This document shows positions 17,398 through 26,167 of a stretch of DNA of 64,000 bases, one piece after another. The stretch covers positions 1 to 64,000 of the forward strand of contig JADJOO010000015.1 in NCBI GenBank assembly GCA_016713725.1, in the 5' to 3' direction. A program made the position numbers and the translations under genes. Source of the stretch: Pseudomonadota bacterium. Its GTDB lineage: Bacteria > Pseudomonadota > Gammaproteobacteria > Steroidobacterales > Steroidobacteraceae. How positions within the stretch are numbered: the first letter of the stretch is position 1; the number at the start of each line of letters is the position of its first letter. A model generated the notes under the pieces. That model did no database searches and was not told the origin of the DNA. It saw only the letters and a program-made list of their open reading frames with translations.

Positions 17398-18285
17398 TCA
17401 GGAGGCAGGCGCTGCCTCGGTCGTTGCCGGCGCTTCGCTGCCGAGATCCGGCGGGACAATCGCAGTCCACGTCGAATCCGGATCGAACTTCTGGATGGTC
17501 TCGACGGCCGTCGCCGTGTCCTCGCCCAGGTCTTTCTGGAAGACCACACCGTCGTGATTGACGATGAAGGTCATCACGCCGCTGGCGCCATAGTCGGCAG
17601 GCCATGCGATTCCCGCGAAACCTTCGGTCAGCACACCGTCCTTGAAGTATTCGCGGGCGCCGCCGTTGGCGTTGGCTCCCTGCGCGTACAGCATGCGGTA
17701 GTAATAGCCGTGGTATGGCGTACCACCTTTGCCTGCGGCATACCCTTCGGCCGCTGCCCCCGCGATGAAGGGACCTGCCGGGCTCGGCGGCTCACCTTCA
17801 GCCGTCGGCCAGTACAAGCCGTTGTGCATGCCCTCGTCGCTGTGCAGCTTCAGCGCGTAGATACCCGCCGGATCGCCATCACGCCCCTCGGACGCGTAGC
17901 CGTTCTGCGCGTTCACGTAGCCGTACATCACGTCGATGGCACCGAACTCGTTCTCGCCCACTCGCCGGTAGATCACTTCGTCCGCGCCGTCCGCTGCGAG
18001 CGAGTTCTTCAATTTGTACGACGCGAGGAAATCAGCGCGGTCCGTCTTGTCGGCCACGGGGTCGCCCGAAGACAACAGGTCCTCGGTCCCTGGACCCAGC
18101 AGCCTGGCCAGCGCCGCGGTGTCGTCTTTTTCGAATGCTGTCACGAGCGCGGCCACTGCGGCCTCGGGCGTTGCGAAGCCGGCAGCCTCTTCCTTCTTGC
18201 CGGCACAGCCAACGGCCAGCAAGGCGAGCGCCAACAGCGATACAGCCGTACGCGCGCGAACGAACTTACGTTCTGTGTTTTTCAT
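17398..18285 (-). CDS. DUF2950-family lipoprotein, apparently short in the middle
   Basis: This 295-residue protein has a lipoprotein signal ending LLAVGC-AG at about residue 26. DUF2950 features follow: FATPEAAVAALVTAFEKDD, VIYRRVGENEFGAIDV, YVNAQNGYAS, PAGIYALKLHSDEGMHNGLYW, YHGYYYRMLYAQG and GIAWPADYGASGVMTFIVN. From memory of the family, a stretch of roughly 30-40 residues usually lies between the RADFLASYK-like region and the RRxGxNE element; here the two are only about a dozen residues apart, without a frame change. The gene is 15 bases downstream of the DUF3300 gene, a pairing seen in many proteobacteria. The function is unknown; it is probably at the cell surface or in the periplasm. 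Confidence 0.75.
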   Translation of the reverse strand: MKNTERKFVRARTAVSLLALALLAVGCAGKKEEAAGFATPEAAVAALVTAFEKDDTAALARLLGPGTEDLLSSGDPVADKTDRADFLASYKLKNSLAADGADEVIYRRVGENEFGAIDVMYGYVNAQNGYASEGRDGDPAGIYALKLHSDEGMHNGLYWPTAEGEPPSPAGPFIAGAAAEGYAAGKGGTPYHGYYYRMLYAQGANANGGAREYFKDGVLTEGFAGIAWPADYGASGVMTFIVNHDGVVFQKDLGEDTATAVETIQKFDPDSTWTAIVPPDLGSEAPATTEAAPAS

Positions 18286-18300
18286 GTTGATGCTCCTCGC

Positions 18301-19917
18301 TCAGCGCGCCTTCTTCTTACCGCCACCACCACCGCCCTTGCTGTGGGCGCCCTGCGGCATGCTCTGCTTGCCGCGCTGGCTCGCTGCTCCCGCGCTGCCG
18401 CGGTTGCTGTTCGCGCCCGACATTGCAGTGCCCCTGTTCGCCTTATTGCCACCCTGCTGCATGCCTGGTGACGGGCGGTTCATCGGGGCCGGCTTTGCCG
18501 ATGGTTGCGGCGACGGCCGCCGTGCATTGCCGGCGCCGTAACCGCGATCGCCGCTCGGCAAGGGTTTCTGCGAGGGCTGCGGCATGTCGCGCGTGGCCGG
18601 TTTCTGCATCGGCTTCTGCGTGTCCCGGGCGCCCGGCATCGAGCCAGTGGGCGGACGGCTCGCCTTGTCCTTGCCCGCGTAGCTCTGCTGGCCCTTCCAG
18701 TTGCTGGCGGTCGCGTTGGGCGCTGGTCGCTTGACGTCTGCCGGCATGGCTCGCGGCTGGCGCTTGTTGAGGTCATTCAGGTCCGACCGGTTCGGCTTGG
18801 CCGGCGTGATCGGGCTGCTGGTCTGGCGCGCCTTGTTGTAACCGTTGCTGTTGTTGCCGTGGCGCGGCTTGTCGTCGTACTTGTTCCAGTAGTTGTTGCC
18901 ATTGCCGCCCGGGCGGTTGCCGCCAGTGTTGACGTAGATGTTGCCGTTGTTCTGGAAGCCGCTGTTGTAGTTGGGCGGGCGGTTGTAACCGTTGCTCGGG
19001 TAGTACCCGCCGCCGTACGACGGGCGGTACGGATACGGCGGGTAATAAGGCATGCCGCCATAACCGTAGTTCGGGTAGTTGTAACCATGGTAATCGTCGT
19101 CGTCATCGAAAATTTCGTTGACGAGCATGCCGGCACCGAAGGCGAGCAAGCCCGTGGGGACCAGCGTACCGGTGCTGTGGCCCGACTTCCCGGTCGTAGT
19201 GGTGGTGGTCGTCGTCGCAGCGGGCGCAGCGGCCGCGGCAGGCGCCGGTGCGTAGACGGCCTGCGGGTCGTACGTCGGCACGTAGACCACTTCGGGCGTC
19301 GGCGGCTTCAGCACGACCACTTCCTGGCCTTCCTGCTGTTGCGTCTCGACCAGCATCGCCTCGGACGACTTCAGGTTGCCGACGTCCATGGCCTGCTTGC
19401 GCAGGCGCTGCACGGCAGCGAGCACGCCGGCCTGGTCGGCGACGAACGCCTGGCCCAGTTCGGTGGTCCAACCCATTTCCATGCACATCATGTCGATGGT
19501 CTGCGGGAACTGCACCAACGCGCGGATTGGCGGCGTGAAGCCAATCTGTGCCGCGGCGTCGTCGAGCGCCTTCCCCTCGAGGCCCTCGTTGGCGATGAGC
19601 CAGTTGCCCGCGTCGAGCGCCTCCTGCGGATTGGTCGAGGCGATCAGCACCTGCGACAACACCGGATCGGGATAGAGCGCGATCGGTGCGAGCAGTTCTT
19701 CGAGCGCTTCTGCAGTCCACGTGGCGGTGGCTACGTCCGTGGCCGTGACCGGAGCAGGCGCCGCCGCCGGGGCCGCTGCAGGCGCCACGGCGGGTGGGGC
19801 AGCCGTCGTGGCGTCGGGCTATTCCTTGGACTTTGAACCGCAACCGGCGAGCACCGTTGCGACGCCAAATGCGAGAGCGATCGCCAGCGAACGGCGATCG
19901 TGGGCGCGAATCTTCAT
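18301..19917 (-). CDS. DUF3300-family lipoprotein interrupted by an in-frame TAG
   Basis: The start at 19917 (MKIRAHDRRSLAIALAFG) has a GAGGTCCT ribosome site and a lipoprotein signal with LAGC lipobox. After GSKSKE an in-frame TAG (19819-19821) stops translation at codon 33. The frame then continues without shift as PDATTAAPPAVAPAA into a complete DUF3300 domain (ELLAPIALYPDPVLSQVLIAST, ALVQFPQTIDMM, PEVVYVPTYDPQAVYAP). A DDDDD run and a long Tyr/Gly/Asn/Pro-rich, Gln/Lys-rich disordered tail ending GGGGGGKKKAR follow. A GTG at 19788 could restart translation but would give a protein with no export signal. A CAG-to-TAG change would explain the stop. It is followed by the DUF2950 gene. Confidence 0.75.
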
Positions 19918-20135
19918 CAGGACCTCCCCCGCGTCGGTGCGGGTCTTTATGTCGACGCACGATCCCGACCGCCACTTCGTAGCGGTAGTCACGTGTATTT
20001 CCGCACCCCCAATCGCGAGCGACTCTAGCACGGTGCCGGCGGTATTCCGTGGGGTGCAGGCATCCCGCGAACGCTCAGGCGGGCCGCGCGACTTGTTCGG
20101 GAAATCGGCGCGGGATAGCTTTCGTCAGCCCAGAC

Positions 20136-20152
20136 TGCATCAAATTAGGGCA
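20136..20152 (+). promoter_or_regulatory. Putative NtrC-binding site 1 upstream of glnA
   Basis: TGCATC-AAATT-AGGGCA fits the NtrC dyad TGCACC-N5-GGTGCA in spacing (TGC-N11-GCA) and most positions. Its centre is about 130 bases upstream of the predicted glnA start site and 31 bases from site 2, close to three helical turns, as for strong enhancer pairs. Confidence 0.6.
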
Positions 20153-20166
20153 TATCTGGCGTCAAA

Positions 20167-20183
20167 TGCCCCATTTTAGTGCG
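20167..20183 (+). promoter_or_regulatory. Putative NtrC-binding site 2 upstream of glnA
   Basis: TGCCCC-ATTTT-AGTGCG keeps the TGC-N11-GC spacing of an NtrC dyad. It is centred about 99 bases upstream of the predicted start site. With site 1 it would form the tandem enhancer that sigma-54 promoters of glnA use. Confidence 0.6.
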
Positions 20184-20229
20184 ACCGATCGATTGAATCG
20201 ACGTTGATCAGGTCATCCTGACCACGGGT

Positions 20230-20246
20230 TGCGCGATTTTCGTGCG
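20230..20246 (+). promoter_or_regulatory. Weaker NtrC-like site next to the glnA promoter
   Basis: TGCGCG-ATTTT-CGTGCG has the same TGC-N11-GC spacing but poorer match. It abuts the -24 box, so it may act as a low-affinity (governor-like) site or be chance. Confidence 0.35.
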
Positions 20247-20247
20247 A

Positions 20248-20264
20248 TGGCATAATTGGTGCAT
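20248..20264 (+). promoter_or_regulatory. Sigma-54 (RpoN) promoter of glnA
   Basis: TGGCATAATTGGTGCAT has the invariant GG (20249-20250) and GC (20261-20262) separated by exactly 10 bases, matching the consensus TGGCAC-N5-TTGCA at most positions. It lies about 90 bases upstream of the glnA ATG and behind NtrC-type sites. Transcription would begin near 20274. Confidence 0.75.
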
Positions 20265-20354
20265 TCCGAATGCGCTCACAGACAACGCTTCAGGGCCGTC
20301 GCGGCGAGCGGCCCTGAGCATCCCATTCGCTGCAAGACTTCATCAGGAGACTCC

Positions 20355-21767
20355 ATGAGCACCGGTGCCGACGTCCTCAAGTTGATCGAGGAAAAGGGAA
20401 TCAAGTACGTTGACCTGCGTTTCACCGACACGAAGGGCAAGGAACAGCACGTGACCGTGCCGACCCGCATGGTCGACGACGCCTTCTTCGAGGACGGCAA
20501 GGGCTTCGACGGCTCGTCGATCGCCGGTTGGAAGGGCATCCAGGAGTCCGACATGATCCTCATGCCGGATGCGGGCACCGCCATCGTCGATCCGTTCTTC
20601 GAAGAGCCGACGCTCAACCTGCGCTGCGACATCGTCGAGCCATCGACGATGCAGGGCTATGAGCGCGACCCGCGCTCGCTCGCGAAGCGCGCCGAGGCCT
20701 ACCTGAAGTCCACCGGCATCGCCGACTCCTCGTTGTGGGGTCCCGAGAACGAGTTCTTCATCTTCGACAACGTGCGTCACGGCAGCTCGATCAACGGCTG
20801 CTTCTACGAGGTCGATTCCGCGCAGGGCGCGTGGAACTCGGGCGCGCAGCTCGACGGCGGCAATCTCGGGCACCGCCCGACCGTGAAGGGCGGTTACTTC
20901 CCCGTCCCGCCGGTCGACACCTACCAGGACCTGCGCACTGCAATGTGCGGTGCGATGGAACAGCTTGGCCTCAAGGTCGAAGTGCACCATGCCGAAGTCG
21001 CCACCGGTGGCCAGGCCGAGATCAATGTCTCGGCCAATACGCTGGTAAAGAAGGCCGACGAAGTGCAGATCCTGAAATACGCGATCCACAACGTGGCTGC
21101 GACGTACGGCAAGACGGCCACCTTCATGCCGAAGCCGCTCGTGGGCGACAACGGCAACGGCATGCACGTGAACCAGTCGCTCGCGAAGGACGGCAAGAAC
21201 ATCTTCGCCGGCGACAAGTACGGCGGCCTGTCCGAGATTGCGATCTACTACATCGGCGGCATCATCAAGCACGCCAAGGCGCTCAACGCGATCTCGAACG
21301 CCAGCACCAACAGCTACAAGCGCCTGGTGCCGGGCTTCGAAGCGCCGGTGATGCTCGCGTACTCCGCGCGCAACCGCTCGGCGTCGATCCGCATCCCGCA
21401 CGTCATCAACCCGAAGGGCCGTCGCATCGAAGTGCGCTTCCCGGACAGCACGGCGAACCCGTATCTCTGCTTTGCAGCGATGCTCATGGCGGGCCTCGAC
21501 GGCGTGAAGAACAAGATCCATCCGGGTGACCCGGCGGACAAGGACCTCTACGACCTCGAGCCCGAGGAAGCGAAGGACATCCCGACCGTCTGCCATTCGC
21601 TCGACATGGCGCTCGAAGCGCTCGACAAGGACCGCGGGTTCCTCAAGGAGGGCGGCGTGTTCACGGACGACGTCATCGATGCCTACATCAACCTGAAGAT
21701 GCAGGAAGTCACGCGGCTGCGCATGTCGACGCACCCGGTCGAGCTGGAGCTCTACTACAGCGTCTGA
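20355..21767 (+). CDS. glnA: Glutamine synthetase, type I
   Basis: This 470-residue dodecameric cytosolic enzyme makes glutamine from glutamate, ammonia and ATP, the main ammonia-assimilation step. The start MSTGADVLKLIEEKGI has an AGGAGA ribosome site; a longer in-frame reading upstream would run over the promoter. Signatures present are FDGSSIAGWKGI, WGPENEFFIFD, GQAEINVSANTL-like metal ligands, KPLVGDNGNGMHVN (ATP loop) and NRSASIRIP. A Tyr in KDLYDLEPEE lies where the adenylylation site of the regulated GSI-beta group falls. The promoter region is of the NtrC/sigma-54 type, and ntrB-ntrC lie downstream. Confidence 0.97.
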   Translation: MSTGADVLKLIEEKGIKYVDLRFTDTKGKEQHVTVPTRMVDDAFFEDGKGFDGSSIAGWKGIQESDMILMPDAGTAIVDPFFEEPTLNLRCDIVEPSTMQGYERDPRSLAKRAEAYLKSTGIADSSLWGPENEFFIFDNVRHGSSINGCFYEVDSAQGAWNSGAQLDGGNLGHRPTVKGGYFPVPPVDTYQDLRTAMCGAMEQLGLKVEVHHAEVATGGQAEINVSANTLVKKADEVQILKYAIHNVAATYGKTATFMPKPLVGDNGNGMHVNQSLAKDGKNIFAGDKYGGLSEIAIYYIGGIIKHAKALNAISNASTNSYKRLVPGFEAPVMLAYSARNRSASIRIPHVINPKGRRIEVRFPDSTANPYLCFAAMLMAGLDGVKNKIHPGDPADKDLYDLEPEEAKDIPTVCHSLDMALEALDKDRGFLKEGGVFTDDVIDAYINLKMQEVTRLRMSTHPVELELYYSV

Positions 21768-21791
21768 GGCGGCCACGCACCCGTGTTCCAG

Positions 21792-21817
21792 CCGGGCGGT
21801 CGATGGCGGCCGCCCGG
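21792..21817 (+). terminator. GC-rich hairpin after glnA
   Basis: CCGGGCGG and CCGCCCGG form a perfect 8-bp stem around a 10-base loop, 24 bases after the glnA stop. There is no T run, so it may only attenuate transcription into the downstream genes or stabilise the glnA 3' end. Confidence 0.4.
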
Positions 21818-21900
21818 CGGGTCCCCCCGTCCATGACGCACTTCGCGGATCGCGGGTATTGCTTTGTCAGTGGAATCGCTTATCGCTATGCTTCGGGACC

Positions 21901-22489
21901 ATGAAAACCTGGCTACTGCTGCTTGGGTGCCTGCTCGCCTTCGCGAGTTCGGCTCAGTCGACTCGGCGCGAAGTCTGGCAATGGAAGGACGCCAACGGCG
22001 TCACTCACTTTTCGGACTACCCGGCGCCCGGCGCCCGCAGGATCGTCCTGAACGGGTCGCCCGCGAGCACTGCAGCGGAGCCGCCCGCCTCGGCTGCGGC
22101 CGCCACCCGGTCCCGGGCGCAGCCCGCGGCGACCGAAATCGTCTACGACCGGCTCGAGATCTGGTCGCCGGAGAGCGGTGCCAGCTTTTTCGGTGCCGAC
22201 TCCGTTGTCAGTATCCGTATCCGCGCGGAGCCCGAACTGGGGCCCACGCATCGTCTGCTCACGTATCTCGACGGCAAACTGCTGCCAGGCGAGAACGCCG
22301 CTGGAACATACGCTGACCAATGTGGAGCGCGGCGCGCATTCGGTGACGAGCGTGATCTCGAGCCGGGACGGCAGGGAACTGATCCGCAGCGAGCCCGTGG
22401 TCTTTCACGTGCGGCAAGCGACCACGATCAACAATCCGCGCAACCAGGGCCCGGCCGTCCGGCCACCGCAACCCCGCGCAGGCGGCTGA
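21901..22489 (+). CDS. DUF4124-domain exported protein (one-base frameshift)
   Basis: The signal peptide MKTWLLLLGCLLAFASSAQS is followed by the DUF4124 block (VWQWKDANGVTHFSDYPAPGA, residues about 25-45), a flexible linker and a beta-rich C-terminal domain (YDRLEIWSPESGASFF, LTYLDGKLLPGENA). At about 22300 the frame slips; in the next frame the protein continues LEHTLTNVERGAHSVTSVI, SEPVVFHVRQ and ends RPPQPRAGG at 22489. One surplus base explains it. DUF4124 proteins commonly lie between glnA and ntrB in gammaproteobacteria. The function is unknown; export to the periplasm is indicated by the signal peptide. Confidence 0.8.
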
Positions 22490-22534
22490 ACTTTCCAGTC
22501 ACGCCGACGCCGCGCCCTCCCAGGGAGGCGTGAC

Positions 22535-23641
22535 ATGGCCGCGGAACTTCGAGCCGTCGCGCGACCCTCGCCGGCCGAACTCACTGCGCTGCTCGACGGC
22601 ATCGCGACGTCCATCGTCTGGCTCGACAGCGACGGCGCCGTCGTGCACCTGAACGAACCCGCCGAGGACCTCTTCGGTGTCAGCCGCAACCAGGCCATGG
22701 GTCGCGCCGTTCGCGACCTGCTGAAATCCAACGTCGAGCTCGAAGGCGTCGTGAGCCGCGCGCGCGCGGCTGGCGCGCAGTACTCACGGCGTGAGATTCC
22801 GTTCGAAGCCGGTCCCGGCGCTCCGCTGCGCGTACTCGATGTCACCGTGACGCCGTTCGATCCGCCGGGACGCAGCGGTGGCGTGCTGGTCGAACTCGCC
22901 GACACCACGCACCACCAGCGCATCACGCGCGAGAACGCGCTGATCACGCAGCTCGGCGGCAGCCGCGCCATGGTTCGCCAGCTGGCGCACGAGATCAAGA
23001 ATCCGCTCGGTGGCCTGCGCGGTGCGGCGCAGCTGCTCGAACGCCAGCTCAGGGAACCGGCGCTGCACGAATACACCGCCGTGATCATCGCCGAGGCCGA
23101 TCGGCTCGCGGCGCTCGTCGACGCCCTGCTCGGGCCCGGCCAGCCGCCGCGCAAGGAGCCGGTCAACATCCACGAGATCGTGCAGCACGTCGGGCACCTG
23201 CTCGCTGCCGAGGCGCCAACGGGCGTGCAGATCGAGCGCGATTACGACCCGAGCCTGCCGCGGCTGCGCCTCGACCGCAACCAGATCATCCAGGCACTGC
23301 TCAACCTCGGACGCAACGCGATCCAGGCGGTCGGCGAGCACGGCCGCATCGTGTTGCGCACTCGCGCGCTCACCAATGCCAGCATCGGCAGTCGTCGCTA
23401 CCGCGTCGTCGTCGGCATCCAGGTCGAGGACGACGGCCCAGGCGTGCCGATCGAGCTCAAGGACACCGTGTTCTACCCACTCGTCACGGGGCGCAAGACC
23501 GGCACCGGTCTCGGCCTCGCCGTCGCGCAAGACCTGATCGGCCGTCACGACGGCCTGATCGAATTCGACAGTCGCCCGGGTCGCACTGTCTTCACGATCC
23601 TGCTGCCTTTCGACGCCAATGAACCAACCGCCGGCACTTGA
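22535..23641 (+). CDS. glnL: Nitrogen regulation sensor histidine kinase NtrB
   Basis: This 368-residue cytosolic kinase phosphorylates or dephosphorylates NtrC according to nitrogen status, usually through PII. A PAS domain covers residues about 12-120. The phospho-acceptor block is QLAHEIKNPLGG with His152. The HATPase domain has LRLDRNQIIQALLNLGRNAIQA (N box region), VEDDGPGVP (G1) and GRKTGTGLGLAVAQ (G2). A GGGAGG ribosome site precedes the ATG. The 3' end overlaps ntrC by 23 bases. Synonym: ntrB. Confidence 0.95.
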   Translation: MAAELRAVARPSPAELTALLDGIATSIVWLDSDGAVVHLNEPAEDLFGVSRNQAMGRAVRDLLKSNVELEGVVSRARAAGAQYSRREIPFEAGPGAPLRVLDVTVTPFDPPGRSGGVLVELADTTHHQRITRENALITQLGGSRAMVRQLAHEIKNPLGGLRGAAQLLERQLREPALHEYTAVIIAEADRLAALVDALLGPGQPPRKEPVNIHEIVQHVGHLLAAEAPTGVQIERDYDPSLPRLRLDRNQIIQALLNLGRNAIQAVGEHGRIVLRTRALTNASIGSRRYRVVVGIQVEDDGPGVPIELKDTVFYPLVTGRKTGTGLGLAVAQDLIGRHDGLIEFDSRPGRTVFTILLPFDANEPTAGT

Positions 23642-25025
23642 AGTCTGGATCGTCGACGACGACGCATCGATCCGCTGGGTGCTCGAGCGGGCACTGAAGC
23701 AGGCGGGCATGTCGCCGATCGCGTTCGAGGACGCCGACAGCGCGATGTCCGCGCTGCGCCGCGGCGAACCCGACGTACTGGTCACCGACATACGCATGCC
23801 CGGAAGAAGCGGGCTAGAACTGCTGGACGACGTGCGCACGCGGCGGCCGAAGCTGCCCGTGATCGTGATGACCGCGCACTCCGATCTCGACAGCGCCGTC
23901 GCGGCCTATAAGGGCGGTGCGTTCGAATACCTGCCGAAGCCGTTCGACATCGACCAGGCGGTCGAGCTGGTGCGACGCGCGGCCACGCAGCAGCAATCCG
24001 TCGAGTCGGCCTCCGAGTCGCGCCGCATTCCGGAGATGCTCGGCCACGCGCCGGCGATGCAGGAGATGTTCCGTGCGATCGGCCGGCTCTCACGCTCCAG
24101 CATGACGGTCCTGATCACCGGCGAATCGGGCACCGGCAAGGAGCTGGTTGCACGCGCGCTGCATCGTCACAGTCCGCGCGCCACCAAGCCGTTCATCGCG
24201 CTCAACACCTCGGCGTTCACGGCCGACCTGCTGGAATCGGAACTGTTCGGCCATGAGAAGGGAGCGTTCACGGGCGCAACCGAACTGCGTCGTGGGCGCT
24301 TCGAGCAGGCGGACGGGGGCACACTGTTTCTCGACGAGATCGGCGACATGTCGCCGCAACTGCAGACGCGCCTGCTGCGCGTGCTGGCGGAAGGGGAGTT
24401 CTACCGCGTCGGCGGCCAGTTGCCCGTGAAGGTGGACGTGCGCGTCATCGCCGCCACGCACCAGGACCTTGAAGCGCGCGTGCGCGAAAATCTTTTCCGC
24501 GAAGACCTGCTGCATCGCCTGAACGTCATCCGCATCGAAGTGCCGCCGCTGCGCAACCGCCGCGAGGACATCCCCGAGCTGTTGCAGCACTATCTCGACG
24601 TGGCGGCGATCGAACTCGGCGTGGCGCCGAAAGTGCTGTCCGACGATGCTGCGCGCGCACTCGCGGCCTTCGACTGGCCGGGCAACGTGCGGCAGCTCGT
24701 CAACGCGTGTCGTCGCCTCACGGTGCTGGCGGCCGGGCGCGAGATCAAGGCTAGCGACATTCCGGCCGACCTGGGCGGGGCCGGTGCCACGGCGACGGCC
24801 ACTGGCGCCGAGTGGTCGGTGGCACTCGCGAGCTGGGCGCAGGCACGCCTCGCGAACGGTGGGACGCCGTTGCTGGACGACGCGATGCCGGAGTTCGAGC
24901 GCACGCTGCTGCGTGAAGCGCTAAAGGTGACTCGCGGCGGACGCCAGGAGGCGGCGAAGCTGCTCGGCTGGGGCCGCAACACGCTGACCCGCAAGCTCAA
25001 AGAGCTGGGAATGGACGACGCCTGA
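23619..25025 (+). CDS. glnG: Nitrogen regulation response regulator NtrC
   Basis: This 468-residue sigma-54 activator has a receiver domain (acidic pocket VDDD, phospho-acceptor Asp57 in LVTDIRMPG), an AAA+ ATPase with Walker A GESGTGKE, the sigma-54 contact loop GAFTGA, Walker B GGTLFLDEIGD and an arginine-finger region, and a C-terminal Fis-type helix-turn-helix (ALKVTRGGRQEAAKLLGWG, RNTLTRKLKEL). It would drive glnA through the sites upstream of that gene. Synonym: ntrC. Confidence 0.96.
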   Translation: MNQPPALEVWIVDDDASIRWVLERALKQAGMSPIAFEDADSAMSALRRGEPDVLVTDIRMPGRSGLELLDDVRTRRPKLPVIVMTAHSDLDSAVAAYKGGAFEYLPKPFDIDQAVELVRRAATQQQSVESASESRRIPEMLGHAPAMQEMFRAIGRLSRSSMTVLITGESGTGKELVARALHRHSPRATKPFIALNTSAFTADLLESELFGHEKGAFTGATELRRGRFEQADGGTLFLDEIGDMSPQLQTRLLRVLAEGEFYRVGGQLPVKVDVRVIAATHQDLEARVRENLFREDLLHRLNVIRIEVPPLRNRREDIPELLQHYLDVAAIELGVAPKVLSDDAARALAAFDWPGNVRQLVNACRRLTVLAAGREIKASDIPADLGGAGATATATGAEWSVALASWAQARLANGGTPLLDDAMPEFERTLLREALKVTRGGRQEAAKLLGWGRNTLTRKLKELGMDDA

Positions 25026-25045
25026 CCGAAGCGGCTCGACCCGTC

Positions 25046-26152
25046 TCACTCCATCGTGACGACGACCTTGCCGCGCGCGCGGCCCTGCTCGAGATAGCGG
25101 ATCGCTTCGGCGGTCTCGCCGAGCGCGTAGCGCCGGTCGATCACGGGCGTGACGGCCCCTGAACTCATCAGCTCGGCGAGCCGCTGCATGTCCTCGCGCG
25201 TGAGGGTCGCCAGAAACATCCCCATGTCCTGGCTCACGAACGGCGAGGTCACCAGCGCCTGCAACGGTTTCACCATCGGGGCGATCCACTTGCCCGCTTC
25301 CGGGCCGCCGCCGCCGATCAGCACATAGCGGCCGTCGGGCTCGAGCACGCGCCGGTTCTCGGCGAGCGAGCGGTTGCCGACGTTATCGAGGATCACGTCG
25401 TAGCGCATGTCGACGCTGGTGTAGTCATCCCTGGTGTAGTCGACCACGTGGTCCGCGCCGAGCGAGCGGACCAGCTCGACGTTGCGCGTGCTGCAGACGG
25501 CGGTCACCTCGGCGCCCATCGACTTCGCGATCTGCACGGCGAAGGTGCCGACGCCGCCCGAGGCGCCGTTGATCAGTACCTTGTCACCCGCCTCGAGCCG
25601 GCCCGCGTCGCGCAGTCCCTGCAGTGCGGTGGTGGCGGCAATCGCGACTGCTCCCGCCTGTTCGAAGCTGACGTTGGCCGGCTTGAGCGCCACGGCGCGG
25701 TCCTGTTTCGCGACCACGTGTTGCGCGAGCGCGCCAGAGCGACCGCCGAAGACCTGGTCGCCCGGCTTGAACCGCGTGACGTTGCGGCCGACTGCTTCGA
25801 CGGTGCCGGCGAAGTCAACGCCGACCCGCGTGTCCTTCGGCTTGCGCAGTCCGGAGCTGAGCCGCATCAGGTACGGCGTGCCGCGCATGTAGTGCCAGTC
25901 GAGCGGGTTAACCCCCGCCGCGTGCACCCGGATGAGGAGTTCGTCGTCGCGGGGCACGGGTTTCTCGACGTCCACGAGCCGGAGCACGTCGGCGGTGCCG
26001 TAGTCGCAGTAGTTGATGGCCTTTATCGGTACCCTGGGAGCCGCGGCCTTGCCGCAATCGTTGTCGGAGAGCCAGTAACCTACGGCGAGAGTCAGTATCG
26101 CGACCAGGGGAATCGAAACGGCGATCCACCCGAGGGTACGTTTCAGTTTCAT
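25046..26152 (-). CDS. Membrane-anchored zinc-independent MDR oxidoreductase
   Basis: This 368-residue medium-chain dehydrogenase/reductase of the quinone-oxidoreductase/enoyl-reductase type has GVDFAGTVEAVG, VLINGASGGVGTFAVQIAK (nucleotide-binding loop) and the C-terminal ALGETAEAIRYLEQGRARGK. No structural-zinc cysteine cluster is seen. The start at MKLKRTLGW has a GGAGGAG ribosome site. Residues about 8-28 are a hydrophobic helix behind a basic MKLKR, so the enzyme domain would be tethered to the membrane. By the positive-inside rule it would face the periplasm unless the helix is not fully inserted. The substrate is unknown. A REP element lies directly upstream. Confidence 0.8.
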   Translation of the reverse strand: MKLKRTLGWIAVSIPLVAILTLAVGYWLSDNDCGKAAAPRVPIKAINYCDYGTADVLRLVDVEKPVPRDDELLIRVHAAGVNPLDWHYMRGTPYLMRLSSGLRKPKDTRVGVDFAGTVEAVGRNVTRFKPGDQVFGGRSGALAQHVVAKQDRAVALKPANVSFEQAGAVAIAATTALQGLRDAGRLEAGDKVLINGASGGVGTFAVQIAKSMGAEVTAVCSTRNVELVRSLGADHVVDYTRDDYTSVDMRYDVILDNVGNRSLAENRRVLEPDGRYVLIGGGGPEAGKWIAPMVKPLQALVTSPFVSQDMGMFLATLTREDMQRLAELMSSGAVTPVIDRRYALGETAEAIRYLEQGRARGKVVVTME

Positions 26153-26167
26153 CGGTGTTCTCCTCCT

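Larger units (their letters stand above)
19918..20354. other. Divergent intergenic region with nitrogen-control sites
   Basis: 437 bases lie between the divergent DUF3300 gene and glnA. The glnA-proximal half holds three TGC-N11-GC(A/G) sites and a sigma-54 promoter, annotated separately. On the DUF3300 side (19918-20100) I see nothing beyond that gene's ribosome site. No RNA gene is evident. Confidence 0.6.
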
